This document shows positions 1 through 8,632 of a stretch of DNA of 64,000 bases, piece after piece. The notes below the pieces were generated by a model. The model was not told the DNA's origin. It was given only the letters and a program-made list of their open reading frames with translations, and made no database searches. The position numbers were made by a program, and so were the translations under genes. The stretch is from Gemmatimonadota bacterium. GTDB lineage: Bacteria; Gemmatimonadota; Gemmatimonadetes; Gemmatimonadales; GWC2-71-9. The stretch is from the NCBI GenBank assembly GCA_029262195.1, contig JAJCZX010000027.1:291882-355881 (forward strand), written 5' to 3'. The stretch's first letter is position 1. Each line of letters starts with the position of its first letter.

Positions 1-344
1 ATAGGAACAACCGGCACTCCCTCCCCTCTGGCTATTTTGACCAACACGGCGCCCGGATCGCTCACGGCTGGCGTCCCGGCATCGGTTACAAGGGCAACAT
101 CGTTCCCCCCTTTTAGTCTCTCGACTATTTTTTCCGCCTTCGCGCCGGAAGAGTGGGTGTGAAAACTCTCCAGCCGGACCGCCGAACCGATCGTCTTGAG
201 AAGAGTCCCCGAACGTCTGGTATCCTCTGCCACTACCAGGTCCACATTTGTGAGCACGGTAATACATCGGGCTGACATGTCTTCCAGGTTCCCGATCGGA
301 GTTGCGACTACAAACAAAGTTCCAAAATGTGGATTTTCGTGCAC
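1..344 (-). CDS. rsmI: 16S rRNA (cytidine1402-2'-O)-methyltransferase RsmI, N-terminal part
   Basis: This is the N-terminal part of RsmI, which 2'-O-methylates C1402 of 16S rRNA using S-adenosylmethionine. Translating the reverse strand from a GTG at 344 gives about 114 residues. They contain the family's opening strand (TLFVVATPIGNLEDMS), the VAEDTRRSG motif and the glycine-rich SAM-binding stretch VTDAGTPAVSDPG. The remainder of the roughly 280-residue enzyme lies beyond the window's left edge. The GTG is chosen because the conserved VATPIGNL begins 12 residues later and no ATG was found just upstream. The gene follows trxA on the same strand with about 100 bp between them, so co-transcription is possible. 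Family assignment is secure; the exact start is less so. Confidence 0.9.
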   Translation of the reverse strand, partial: MHENPHFGTLFVVATPIGNLEDMSARCITVLTNVDLVVAEDTRRSGTLLKTIGSAVRLESFHTHSSGAKAEKIVERLKGGNDVALVTDAGTPAVSDPGAVLVKIARGEGVPVVP

Positions 345-444
345 AAGACCGAACCTTGCTCGAATTCACGGAAACGAAGCCCGAACGAAAAAGTGGCGCG
401 GAGCAATAGCCCCACACCACTCAATATACCAAAGCCCGACCGAT

Positions 445-774
445 TTAAAGCTGCTTGTCGATCGCTGCTACCAGAAACTCTTTCGGCACGGCTCCAACAA
501 CAGTATCGACATGCTCCCCACCTTTAAAGATCAAGATGCTCGGAATCGAACGTACGTTGAATTTCATTGCAGTCTGCTGGTTCGAATCTACGTCAAGTTT
601 TGCCACCTTGACCCGACCATCGTACTCAGAGGCAATCTGCTCAACGATGGGAGCTATAATCTGGCAAGGACCACACCATGTGGCCCAGAAATCGACAATT
701 GCCACTCCATCATGTTGTTCAATTTCGGCGGCGAAAATGTCATCCGAAACCGCTAAAGGACTCGTCACTCCCAT
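445..774 (-). CDS. trxA: Thioredoxin
   Basis: A 109-residue cytoplasmic thioredoxin that reduces protein disulfides, normally recharged by thioredoxin reductase. The redox motif WCGPC sits around residues 33-37 in the usual context (VDFWATWCGPCQ). The cis-proline loop RSIPSILIFKGG and the C-terminal helix are also present. Length matches single-domain TrxA, with no signal peptide or extra domain. It lies upstream of rsmI on the same strand and is divergent from the methylmalonyl-CoA epimerase gene, with about 80 bp between the two starts that must hold both promoters. Confidence 0.95.
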   Translation of the reverse strand: MGVTSPLAVSDDIFAAEIEQHDGVAIVDFWATWCGPCQIIAPIVEQIASEYDGRVKVAKLDVDSNQQTAMKFNVRSIPSILIFKGGEHVDTVVGAVPKEFLVAAIDKQL

Positions 775-857
775 GATAATCTCCTAAATGTTAACTTGCC
801 GCCGCAATCTAATTGATTCGACGAACGTTTTCACTTCTAATTTTCAAAGGAGGACCG

Positions 858-1256
858 ATGGCACCCTCGAACTCGCAAATCGCGCATATCGGACTTGCTG
901 TCGAAGACCTCGAAACCGCCCTTTCTTTTTTCAAAGATGTCCTCGGTCATGAACCAACCGGGGTCGAATCAGCCGATGGTGCAGAAATAGCTTCGCTGCG
1001 CTTCGGAGACGTGGACATCGAACTGCTGAAACCACAAAAACCCGACAGCCCAATCGGCAAGTTCATCGCAAAAAGGGGACCTGGCATCCACCATATCTGC
1101 CTTCGCGTCCCCGACCTCGACGCCGCAATAACCGACTGCCAATCGAAGGGTTATCAGATGATTGACGCCGAGCCACGTACCGGAGCCGGGGGACACCGGA
1201 TCGCGTTTCTCCACCCCAAATCCACCTTCGGCATCCTGCTCGAACTGACCGACTGA
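858..1256 (+). CDS. mce: Methylmalonyl-CoA epimerase
   Basis: A vicinal-oxygen-chelate fold protein of 132 residues that interconverts the R and S forms of methylmalonyl-CoA in propionate or odd-chain fatty acid metabolism. Family hallmarks are IAHIGLAVEDLETAL at the N-terminus (first metal-binding His), GPGIHHICLRVPDL in the second half (second His), and a C-terminal ILLELTD segment carrying the metal-binding Glu. The ATG at 858 is preferred over an upstream in-frame start at 813 because it follows a strong AAAGGAGGA Shine-Dalgarno and begins where homologues do. No methylmalonyl-CoA mutase gene is in the window. Confidence 0.88.
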   Translation: MAPSNSQIAHIGLAVEDLETALSFFKDVLGHEPTGVESADGAEIASLRFGDVDIELLKPQKPDSPIGKFIAKRGPGIHHICLRVPDLDAAITDCQSKGYQMIDAEPRTGAGGHRIAFLHPKSTFGILLELTD

Positions 1257-1291
1257 CCGTTAAACATCACCCTCGAACCGACGGTTCCCGG

Positions 1292-1741
1292 TCACCGACC
1301 GTCACACCGCCGACTCGGGGAAACGGCAGCCTCAAGATCCATTGACTTGACGAGCCAGCCTCCTCCTGATCGGACGACGGTAAACGGCACATCGCTTTCG
1401 CAGGATCCGCGGGACATTCTGACGGTAACCTGTCGTACATCTGCGGTGCTAACCAGCGCATCGGTCCCATCGGTAAGCTCATACCGGTCATGGGCGAGGT
1501 AGGCCATAATCACCGACAACCTCTGGACAAGTTCATCCTGGTTCATTCTGTCGGCCGCCAGACCGTCCTCCGTGCCCCAGAGACCGGCCATGTTTGTAAC
1601 GTTTTCGTCACCGACTGCGTTCATGAACCCGCGCACAGCAGACACGTGATCCAGGGGAGCAAGTGAAGCGACATTTCCGCCGCCACCGCCACAGGCAGCG
1701 ACCGAGAAACATGCAGCAGCGACAATTGATGTAATTTTCAT
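1292..1741 (-). CDS. Small lipoprotein of unknown function
   Basis: About 149 residues beginning with a lipoprotein signal (MKITSIVAAACFSVAAC), so it is probably cleaved by signal peptidase II and lipid-anchored. A Gly-rich linker follows the Cys. The mature part (GFMNAVGDENVTNMAGLWGTEDG and, near the end, VPFTVVRSGGGWLVKSMDL) looks like a small NTF2/SnoaL-type alpha+beta fold, a fold guess from pattern only. The ATG at 1741 is chosen over a GTG three codons upstream because an AAGG lies about 8 nt before it. The gene converges on mce and is divergent from pdxJ. No specific function can be assigned. Confidence 0.7.
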   Translation of the reverse strand: MKITSIVAAACFSVAACGGGGGNVASLAPLDHVSAVRGFMNAVGDENVTNMAGLWGTEDGLAADRMNQDELVQRLSVIMAYLAHDRYELTDGTDALVSTADVRQVTVRMSRGSCESDVPFTVVRSGGGWLVKSMDLEAAVSPSRRCDGR

Positions 1742-1823
1742 ACCTTGCACCTTAACTCTAATCCGCCGAAGCTTAAGTTAAGACGAACCATACGTAAGCC
1801 CTTACCCGGGAGCAAGTTGCTAA

Positions 1824-2537
1824 ATGCGGTTTTATGTGAACGTCGACCACGTTGCGACCGTTCGAGAGGCTCGAAAAACAGATGAACCTGACCCCTGCAC
1901 CGCAGCTCTGGAATGCGAAGCAGGGGGCGCCGACGGAATTACCATTCACCTCCGCGAAGATCGGAGGCATATCCAGGACGAAGACGTCACCAGAATCGCC
2001 ACAACTATATCGACGCCCCTGAACTTAGAGTTGGCTACCTCTCCTGAGATAATTGAGCTTTGCGCCCATTTGAAGCCACTCCAGGCCACCCTGGTACCGG
2101 AAAAGAGAGAGGAGGTCACCACCGAAGGCGGGATCGACCTTTTGAATTCCGATATTTCCCGATTGGAAGGGGCAATTGCGACATTAACCGGTGCAGGCAT
2201 CAGAGTGAGTCTTTTCATTGACCCGGACGAAGCTACGATTCGCCGTGCGGCTGAACTCGGTGTGCCGGCTATCGAACTCCACACGGGCGATTATGCCAAC
2301 AATTGGACAGATACGACGACTTTCACCCGCCTGCAGCACGGGGCCAATATTGCTGCGGAAATCGGACTGGCTGTTCATGCCGGGCACGGTTTGACTTATC
2401 GCAACGTTGCTCCGGTTGCCGGAATCTCTCTAATTGAAGAGTTGAACATTGGTCACAGCGTTGTTAGCAGGGCAATTTTCGTAGGTATGAAACGGGCTGT
2501 GGATGAGATGAAGGCTTTAATTGATCGCGCACGTTGA
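1824..2537 (+). CDS. pdxJ: Pyridoxine 5'-phosphate synthase
   Basis: PdxJ condenses 1-deoxy-D-xylulose 5-phosphate with 3-amino-2-oxopropyl phosphate to form pyridoxine 5'-phosphate in the DXP-dependent vitamin B6 pathway. The 237-residue protein has the expected TIM-barrel signatures: YVNVDHVATVREAR at the N-terminus, GADGITIHLREDRRHI, TLVPEKREEVTTEGG and the phosphate-binding AVHAGHGLTYRNV. Length and motifs are typical and the gene appears intact. It stands alone on the plus strand, and a promoter-like sequence for the next gene begins inside its last codons. Confidence 0.96.
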   Translation: MRFYVNVDHVATVREARKTDEPDPCTAALECEAGGADGITIHLREDRRHIQDEDVTRIATTISTPLNLELATSPEIIELCAHLKPLQATLVPEKREEVTTEGGIDLLNSDISRLEGAIATLTGAGIRVSLFIDPDEATIRRAAELGVPAIELHTGDYANNWTDTTTFTRLQHGANIAAEIGLAVHAGHGLTYRNVAPVAGISLIEELNIGHSVVSRAIFVGMKRAVDEMKALIDRAR

Positions 2538-2561
2538 CCAATACACTGATTCGCCTATAGC
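2534..2561 (+). promoter_or_regulatory. Sigma70-type promoter ahead of the Hpt-like gene
   Basis: A TTGACC hexamer at 2534-2539 and TATAGC at 2556-2561 are separated by 16 bp. Transcription would start near 2568, about 20 nt before the ATG at 2589. The -35 box overlaps the end of pdxJ. Assignment is by match to the general sigma70 consensus only. Confidence 0.5.
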
Positions 2562-2588
2562 TTAGGCCTATCCTCAAGCGGATTCGAT

Positions 2589-4460
2589 ATGGATCAAAAA
2601 ATCGGGATGTCGGACTTTTTTGGGATGGAAGCGTCCGAATACCTTGAAAAACTCGACGCTCTGATATCAGGAAACACCAGGCCTGAGCCGGTGGAATTCG
2701 TCCGTCTGGCCCGAGCGTTGCGTGGATCCGCTATGATGGCCAGTCAACAGACGATAGCTTCAGCCGGGAGCGCGCTGGAGACATTTGCCCGGGCCCTCCA
2801 CGAGGCTCGGATAGATTGGGACGAAGCCAACCGGCAACTCGCCATTCGAACTGTCGACGATCTGAAGAAGCTGATTCGCCGACTTTCGGACTGGACAAAC
2901 GAAGATGAAGAAAAAGTACAATCCCTCGCCTGGGAACTGACGTCAGTAGCTGGAGGGCCTCAACCAGCACAGTCAACCCAAACTGATTCGGGGCTCGACA
3001 CGGGAACCAGAGCTTTTATCGGCCGCGAGGGTGCAGCGGTCGCATCCGCTTTGCACCGCGCCTCCCAGACCGCCGGATCTGGATTCACCACTCCGGAAGT
3101 AGTCGAAACCATACTTGACACCATCCAACCCCTCCGTGGTATCGCCAGCCTTGGGGATGTCCCACCTCTCCCCGACCTGCTGGACGGAGTCGATAGAATT
3201 TCGACTGAATGCAAAAAACACCCAGACCGTGAAACGCCACATCTGAAAGAAATTTTCTCCAGTGGGGCAGACGCGATAGCCAGAGTTGCCAGGGAAGTAG
3301 CGGCAACCGGCAAGCCGGATCCAGACTCATCGGAAGCGGCGGAATTCGCTCGTCTCATGAGAGGTGCCTTCGACGGGGAGCGAAACGTGGTATCAATCGA
3401 AGAGTTCTATTTTGACGACGACGGTCCACACATAATCTCGCGCGGGACGCCTCCAAGCGGAATTGAGTTGGATGGTGTGGAGTTGGTAGCCCACGGCGAA
3501 CATCTCAAGCTCGCCGCCGACGAACTTGAAAAAGCGACATCAAGCGCACAACGCAACCTCCGGCTCCAGGCACTCGAAACACGACTGGTAACTCTTGCTG
3601 CCACCGCTGGCAGCGACCTGGCAGGCGCCGTTTCTCAGGTGGCAGATCGTTTTCGAACAGCTATTGCCGACATGACCGAAGACTCTAAAACCGGATGGCT
3701 CTCGTCCCACCTCCGCTCTGCGGCGACCGCCCTGGCGGACGCTGTTTCTGAAACTGAATCGAATGTGGTTGAACGGCTCCATGCCGTCAGCGAAGCGATG
3801 GCAGCGGGGGAGGGAATTGAGCAAGAGGCCGAGACGCCAGGCAATCAAGAACCGGAGTCAGCGAAGGTTAAACCAACAACCCCTGACATTTCCGCAACTT
3901 CGGACCAATCGTCGGAGGAAGCGTCGCTGGAGATCCAGCCGCCAGTAATCGACATCTACGCCGAGCCTGCCGCTGAACCCAGGGCAGTCGTAGAGGAAAA
4001 TGCGGCACCGACAATTCCGGTGGACGGCAACGATCTTGCCGCTTCTTATACGACATACGAAGCCATACGGGAGCAACTCGGGCCCGGTACTGCTTCGATC
4101 GAGCAGCTTCTCTCCGGCCCGCCGGTTTTCGAAGCTGGCGAGCCTGCCTCGGCTCCGGAGGCAACCGAGTCCGTCGTAGAGGAGGCCGACGAAGAACCGG
4201 CTTTTGAACCCGCGATAGCTGCCGTTCCGGTTGAAGTTGCTGGCGGTGCCGAGGCCGATGACCAAATCGTTCCGATCGAAGAACTCCTCGTGCCCGTTAC
4301 CGACTTTTGTTACAGCGGGCGGAGCGCACTTGAGCACGCACTGAGCCTGAGGTCCGATTTGCAGACGGCGCTTTCAGCCGACGATGGTGGCCAGCGTGCG
4401 TCGGAACTGGTCGAAGAAGTACTCGATCTGATAGAACTTGGGATCAACGACACGGCCTGA
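2589..4460 (+). CDS. Hpt-domain-like protein without the phospho-accepting histidine
   Basis: A 623-residue soluble protein. Residues ~10-100 have the helical pattern of an Hpt/CheA P1 domain (FFGMEASEYLEKLDALI, then LARALRGSAMMAS, then a long helix). The canonical HxLKGS phosphorylation motif reads RALRGS here, so the histidine that accepts phosphate is absent. Residues ~110-400 are helical with no recognised domain. Residues ~400-590 are acidic and Pro/Glu-rich, probably disordered. The C-terminal ~50 residues again look helical. There is no kinase ATPase domain. The 3' end overlaps the membrane protein gene by 23 bp. A role as a scaffold or phosphotransfer decoy is inference. Confidence 0.65.
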   Translation: MDQKIGMSDFFGMEASEYLEKLDALISGNTRPEPVEFVRLARALRGSAMMASQQTIASAGSALETFARALHEARIDWDEANRQLAIRTVDDLKKLIRRLSDWTNEDEEKVQSLAWELTSVAGGPQPAQSTQTDSGLDTGTRAFIGREGAAVASALHRASQTAGSGFTTPEVVETILDTIQPLRGIASLGDVPPLPDLLDGVDRISTECKKHPDRETPHLKEIFSSGADAIARVAREVAATGKPDPDSSEAAEFARLMRGAFDGERNVVSIEEFYFDDDGPHIISRGTPPSGIELDGVELVAHGEHLKLAADELEKATSSAQRNLRLQALETRLVTLAATAGSDLAGAVSQVADRFRTAIADMTEDSKTGWLSSHLRSAATALADAVSETESNVVERLHAVSEAMAAGEGIEQEAETPGNQEPESAKVKPTTPDISATSDQSSEEASLEIQPPVIDIYAEPAAEPRAVVEENAAPTIPVDGNDLAASYTTYEAIREQLGPGTASIEQLLSGPPVFEAGEPASAPEATESVVEEADEEPAFEPAIAAVPVEVAGGAEADDQIVPIEELLVPVTDFCYSGRSALEHALSLRSDLQTALSADDGGQRASELVEEVLDLIELGINDTA

Positions 4461-5484
4461 ATCGCGCCGGTTCGGCCTCACGGGGCTAATCGGCGTGTTG
4501 GTTTCGATACTAGGTGTCTGGTACGCCCTGCACGATGTGTCTTTTTCCGAACTGGCTGACGTTGCGGGGCAGATCGAATTACTCCCCTTTGCCGCCGCCA
4601 TCGTGGTGGTCACGCTGACATTCCCTCTGCGAACAGTACGGTGGCGCTACCTTTTGCGATTGAATGGCGAGGCACTTCCTTTTTTGCCCCTCTGGCACGC
4701 AACCGCGATCGGGTTCATGGCAAACAACATCCTTCCGGCACGCGCCGGAGAGGTGGTTCGAATCTACGCGGCCGGTAGACTCACCGAAGTCTCCTACTCC
4801 GCCTCGTTTGGCTCGATCGCTATCGAGAGGGTTTTCGACGGCCTGACTATCCTGCTGTTGATGGCCGTGGCGTTCTCTTTTTCCGACCTGACTTTTGACG
4901 GCATTGCGATTCAAGGGATCTCGCTGGCCAGTATCGCCAAAACCGGATCGTTCGTTTTCTTCGGTTTGCTCGCGGTGTCAATGTGGGCAGTACACAAACC
5001 AGAGTTGGGGTTGGCGCTGGCTGACCGGATCGCTCACAAGGTTTTGCCGATGCGCTGGGCGGACAAGGCTGTAGCCATAGCATCCGGATTGCTCCAGGGT
5101 TTGGATTCGTTGCGAGACCCAAAGCGGTTCCTCGCAGTCCTCTTCTGGTCTCTGGCCGTGTGGATAGTCAACGGGCTTTCTTTTTGGCTGGGCTTCCAGG
5201 CTTTCAACATCGACGTACCCATAAGTGGAGCGTTCATCCTCCAAACTGTGATAGCATTTGGGGTCGCGGTTCCACAGGCTCCGGGATACATCGGGGGTTT
5301 CGAAGCTATCATCAAGGCCACTTTAACAGTGTTTGCGATAGAAGCGAGCCGATCTGTGTCTTTTGCCTTGCTGTACCATGTCGGAGGTTTCATCCCGATA
5401 ACTTTGCTCGGATTCTATTCACTTTCTCGTTCACGATTCCGGCTGGCGGATTTGACGCGTACCTCGGAAGAAAAAGCCGAATGA
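4438..5484 (+). CDS. Flippase-like integral membrane protein (LPG_synthase_TM / UPF0104 family)
   Basis: A protein of about 348 residues with seven or eight hydrophobic segments, starting with LIGVLVSILGVWYALHDVSF. The motif NNILPARAGEVVRIYAAGRL near residue 100 and VAVPQAPGYIGGFEA near residue 280 are typical of the membrane region of lysylphosphatidylglycerol synthase and YbhN-like proteins. The soluble aminoacyl-transferase domain of MprF is absent, so a lipid or polyprenyl-linked substrate flippase is more likely than a synthase. The start is uncertain: a TTG at 4438 inside the preceding gene is used, and a GTG at 4495 is an alternative. The stop overlaps the ispE start in an ATGA. Confidence 0.75.
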   Translation: MGSTTRPESRRFGLTGLIGVLVSILGVWYALHDVSFSELADVAGQIELLPFAAAIVVVTLTFPLRTVRWRYLLRLNGEALPFLPLWHATAIGFMANNILPARAGEVVRIYAAGRLTEVSYSASFGSIAIERVFDGLTILLLMAVAFSFSDLTFDGIAIQGISLASIAKTGSFVFFGLLAVSMWAVHKPELGLALADRIAHKVLPMRWADKAVAIASGLLQGLDSLRDPKRFLAVLFWSLAVWIVNGLSFWLGFQAFNIDVPISGAFILQTVIAFGVAVPQAPGYIGGFEAIIKATLTVFAIEASRSVSFALLYHVGGFIPITLLGFYSLSRSRFRLADLTRTSEEKAE

Positions 5485-6371
5485 CAGCACGAACCGTTAC
5501 CTCTGCCGCCCATGCCAAAATCAATCTGTTCTTGAGAGTATTTGGCAAAGACAATTCGGGGTTCCACGGAATCGAAACGTTGTTTTGCCTACTCGAATTA
5601 GCAGACGACGTGTCAGTCACTATGACTGATTCCGGGGTCACCATCGAAGTTGAAGGTGCTGACACCGGCCCTGACGAAAACAACATAGCCGTAAGAGCAG
5701 CCCGATCGGCCTTGCAGGTGATGGGCAATCCATTCGGTGTTCACATTCGGATCAAGAAAAATATCCCCGTGGGCGGCGGCCTCGGCGGTGGATCTTCCGA
5801 TGCCGCTGCGACGCTGCAGTGCGTGAATGCCCTGGCAGACGGTCGAATACATCAGCACCAACTACTTGGAATTGGTGGCGAACTGGGGAGCGATGTCCCG
5901 TTTCTGGTAACCGGTACTCCAATGGCTCTGGCGTGGAACAGGGGAGAACGACTTTTTTCGGTCACACCTCCGGCGCCAAAGCCAGTCGTGCTGCTTGTCC
6001 CCGACTTCGGGGTTAACACAGGGGAAGCATACAGGCTTCTGGGGCGCTCGGACGGAGGAAACCGCGGACCCGTGCGGCTTTCGGAAGACTCATTCCGAAC
6101 ATGGGGGGATATCGGCAGGCTCGGAGGCAACGATTTTGAATCGGTCGTTTTTGGGAAGCGCCCGAAACTCAAGGAGCAATTCTTGAGGCTTGCCAACACG
6201 AGCCCCATCCTGGCCAGAATGAGTGGCAGTGGCTCGACGCTTTACGGTATCTACCGTGACGAAAACAGCTCGACGGACGCCCGGGACATTCTTTCCGGAA
6301 CAACACAAACCGTCTTGACCTCCACCCGCGACAAAATCGCGCAACCACCGAGTGTGTTACCGAGTCGTTGA
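5481..6371 (+). CDS. ispE: 4-diphosphocytidyl-2-C-methyl-D-erythritol kinase
   Basis: IspE phosphorylates CDP-methylerythritol in the MEP pathway to isoprenoid precursors. The 296-residue GHMP kinase has the substrate motif AHAKINLFLRV at the start, the ATP-binding loop PVGGGLGGGSSDAAATL around residues 95-110, the LGSDVPFL segment and the C-terminal ARMSGSGSTLYG loop. The reading frame is open well upstream, but ATG 5481 is chosen because it overlaps the previous stop as ATGA and starts just before the conserved AKINLFL. It likely shares a transcript with the two preceding genes. Confidence 0.95.
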   Translation: MTARTVTSAAHAKINLFLRVFGKDNSGFHGIETLFCLLELADDVSVTMTDSGVTIEVEGADTGPDENNIAVRAARSALQVMGNPFGVHIRIKKNIPVGGGLGGGSSDAAATLQCVNALADGRIHQHQLLGIGGELGSDVPFLVTGTPMALAWNRGERLFSVTPPAPKPVVLLVPDFGVNTGEAYRLLGRSDGGNRGPVRLSEDSFRTWGDIGRLGGNDFESVVFGKRPKLKEQFLRLANTSPILARMSGSGSTLYGIYRDENSSTDARDILSGTTQTVLTSTRDKIAQPPSVLPSR

Positions 6372-6409
6372 CCATCGGCCAGAATCCGTCTAGTTTTGGC
6401 AAGCTTTTC

Positions 6410-6480
6410 TGGCCCCTCGTTCAATGGCAGGACTCCGGTTTTTGGATCCGGCAATGGAGGTTCGAATCCTCCGGGGCCAA
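6410..6480 (+). tRNA. tRNA-Gln (anticodon TTG)
   Basis: A 71-nt cloverleaf. The acceptor arms TGGCCCC and GGGGCCA pair perfectly, the D arm is GTTC...GGAC, the anticodon loop TTTTGGA shows anticodon TTG, and the T arm GGAGG-TTCGAAT-CCTCC is canonical. The discriminator base is A and CCA is not encoded. The closing pair of the anticodon stem is a T-T mismatch, also present at that position in other bacterial tRNA-Gln. Confidence 0.96.
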
Positions 6481-6504
6481 CTTTCAATCCTTTTTGGTAA
6501 GGCC

Positions 6505-6996
6505 CTAGTTTAAAAGAGCCGCGTGCCAGGACTGAGCCGCAGGGGTCTCCCAATCGCCCCGTCGCAGGGCGCCCAAACTCACCAGAGTGTTGTCGAAGAC
6601 AACTGTATCACCGGTCACAGAACCTGCCGCCGCCAATTCCGTAAAACCCGCCCGTGTGGTTCTGGCAATCTCATCGCCGAAGCGGTGACTCACCAATGAC
6701 CGGTCCAGGAAGGAAACACCGAGCGCTTCACCGAGGTTCATCATGAACCGTGTGAGGGAATCGATCGAACAACCGGAAGCCGACGTCTTAGATTCGTCGA
6801 CCGCGATCATCAAAAAACGATCGTAACGCAACTCCCACCCGGCGTTAAGATCCGATCCATGGGCTGCCCAGGTCGAAAGAAACGAATCGAGGTTTTGTTC
6901 TAAGTTGCCGAGCTGAGTTTCTTCAATTTGTTGATCAGATTCAAAAATCCACAGTCGGGAGTTGTCAGGAAGATCATCGAAATTCTTAGCCGCCAT
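6505..6996 (-). CDS. Conserved small protein of unknown function
   Basis: 163 residues, no signal peptide or membrane segment. Features include NSRLWIFESDQQI near the start, FLSTWAAHGSDLNAGWELRYDRFLMIAVDE in the middle, and SASGCSIDSLTRFMMNLGEALGVSFLDR. From memory, this pattern resembles short proteins in Bacteroidota that databases label 'ABC transporter ATPase', but there is no Walker A or B motif here and that label should not be transferred. The conserved Cys in SGCSID is a possible functional residue. The gene lies between the tRNA, which it converges on, and the kinase genes, from which it is divergent. Confidence 0.7.
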   Translation of the reverse strand: MAAKNFDDLPDNSRLWIFESDQQIEETQLGNLEQNLDSFLSTWAAHGSDLNAGWELRYDRFLMIAVDESKTSASGCSIDSLTRFMMNLGEALGVSFLDRSLVSHRFGDEIARTTRAGFTELAAAGSVTGDTVVFDNTLVSLGALRRGDWETPAAQSWHAALLN

Positions 6997-7144
6997 TATT
7001 GTCTCTATCTTTGCTTATTCGTCAGTATACCAGACATATTTAGTGGACCTGCGGGAACCCTGCTCCCCGCAAACCGCGTTTCTACCATTAAATACTACAT
7101 AGAAAAGGCCCAATCTGTGTATTTCGCGGGCCACCCGGGAACAA

Positions 7145-8581
7145 ATGATGGATAGTGTCACCCAGCCGTCGGGAGAGGAGTATCTCGATTCCGGCGACCA
7201 ACTCCGAGATGAACTTCAACGAGCGATCGCAGACAACTTCACGATTGATCGCGAGATTGGTCGTGGAGGTATGGCAACGGTCTTTCTCGCCAACGAAATC
7301 CGCCCTTCCCGCCAGGTCGCCATCAAGGTTTTGGACCCGGACGTGACAACCAGGCTGACCCGTCGCCGGTTCTTGCGGGAGGTCGAGGTAGTATCCAATC
7401 TGACGCATCCTCACATAGTACCGATTTTTTCGGCCGGTTCGGACGAGAACCTCCTCTATTACGTGATGCCGTTTATTGAAGGCGAGACTCTCAGACAACG
7501 TCTGTCTCGAAGTCCGCTTTCCTTGGAGGAAACGCTTGCGATTACCCGTGACGTGGCCGACGCTCTTGACCACGCCCACAGCCAGGGTGTAATCCACCGC
7601 GATATCAAGCCCGAAAACATCCTCCTTTCAGGCGGGCATGCGGTTGTCGCGGATTTCGGCGTTGCGCGGGCCATGACCTGCGCCGAATGTGGGGACGATT
7701 TTCAGCCGCTGACACAGGCCGGACTACCAATCGGAACCCCTCTGTACATGAGTCCCGAACAGGCAGCAGGCCAAAGTGAGGTCGACGGGCGTGCGGACGT
7801 CTACAGCCTCGGTTGTGTGGTCTATGAGATGCTTTCGGGCGAGCCTCCCTACTCTGGTGGCACGATGTACGAGATCATGAACAAGCACAACACGGCGCCC
7901 GTGCCCGGAGTGCGCACACCCGAAGGAACCCCTTCCCGAGGCATTCGGAAGGCCGTTGCACGTGCCATGTCCAAGCAACCAACCAGGAGGTTTCTAACCG
8001 CTGGCGATTTTGCCGACGCCCTTTCGGGCAACGGTCCCGAGGAAATCGGGTCGAGTCTGGAATCGAGCCGCCGAACCATTGGCTACGCAGTGGCGATAGG
8101 CATGGTGGCCATTATGGCCCTTCTGGCCATCTGGCAAAGGACCACCGATGCCGCAATCAACTCGGTCCGAGAAAGGGTTCTTGTAGCACCTTTCCGCAAC
8201 GAAACTGGAGATCCGTCTCTGGACGGGTTGGGCAGCCAGGCGGCTGATTGGATAACCAGAAGCCTGATGGAAACCGGGGTGGTAAGCGTTGTAGCCGGCG
8301 GGCCCACTCGACCCACCGAGTTGGTGCAAAACGAACCCGACGCCCTTTCGCGATTGGCACGGACAGCAGACGCAGGCACCATTATCTGGGGAGCCTACTA
8401 CCTCCAGGCTGGGATGATACAGTTTCAGACCCAAATGACCGACGCGGCAAACCGCACTCTGGTGGGTCTGGTGGAACCCACAATCGGCACCGCGGATAAC
8501 CCTGTTTCGCTCCTCGAGGCCCTGGGAAAGAACGTCTCGGATGCTGTACGGACCACTTTCGGCGAACCGGAAGGTGATTGA
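7145..8581 (+). CDS. Membrane-anchored serine/threonine protein kinase
   Basis: A Hanks-type kinase of 478 residues. The N-terminal catalytic domain (~38-300) shows the glycine loop GRGGMATVFLA, the VAIK lysine, the catalytic loop VIHRDIKPEN, DFG in VVADFGVARAM and the APE-equivalent YMSPEQ. One transmembrane helix follows (IGYAVAIGMVAIMALLAIW, ~310-330), then an extracytoplasmic domain opening with VLVAPFRNETGDPSLDGLG, a TolB/FlgO-like pattern. All catalytic residues are present. It is followed 51 bp later by a similar kinase, which suggests tandem duplication. Signals sensed and substrates phosphorylated are unknown. The start is the first of two adjacent ATGs. Confidence 0.92.
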   Translation: MMDSVTQPSGEEYLDSGDQLRDELQRAIADNFTIDREIGRGGMATVFLANEIRPSRQVAIKVLDPDVTTRLTRRRFLREVEVVSNLTHPHIVPIFSAGSDENLLYYVMPFIEGETLRQRLSRSPLSLEETLAITRDVADALDHAHSQGVIHRDIKPENILLSGGHAVVADFGVARAMTCAECGDDFQPLTQAGLPIGTPLYMSPEQAAGQSEVDGRADVYSLGCVVYEMLSGEPPYSGGTMYEIMNKHNTAPVPGVRTPEGTPSRGIRKAVARAMSKQPTRRFLTAGDFADALSGNGPEEIGSSLESSRRTIGYAVAIGMVAIMALLAIWQRTTDAAINSVRERVLVAPFRNETGDPSLDGLGSQAADWITRSLMETGVVSVVAGGPTRPTELVQNEPDALSRLARTADAGTIIWGAYYLQAGMIQFQTQMTDAANRTLVGLVEPTIGTADNPVSLLEALGKNVSDAVRTTFGEPEGD

Positions 8582-8632
8582 CACGGTTTACGCTGACCTG
8601 GCAGAGTCCGTCCCACCGGCCAACTTTTTGAC

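Noticed and set aside
5160..5480. N-terminal extension of ispE
   Set aside because: The frame is open upstream into the flippase gene, but the extension is Ser/Phe-rich shadow sequence and ATG 5481 has the normal IspE N-terminus and an ATGA junction.
6251..6553. Minus-strand open frame across the tRNA-Gln gene
   Set aside because: It spans the antisense of ispE and the tRNA and shows no protein-family features.
7011..7040. Promoter of the first Ser/Thr kinase gene
   Set aside because: TTGCTT and CATATT at 18-bp spacing are present, but both boxes are weak matches and the leader would be about 100 nt, so it is not listed as a feature.
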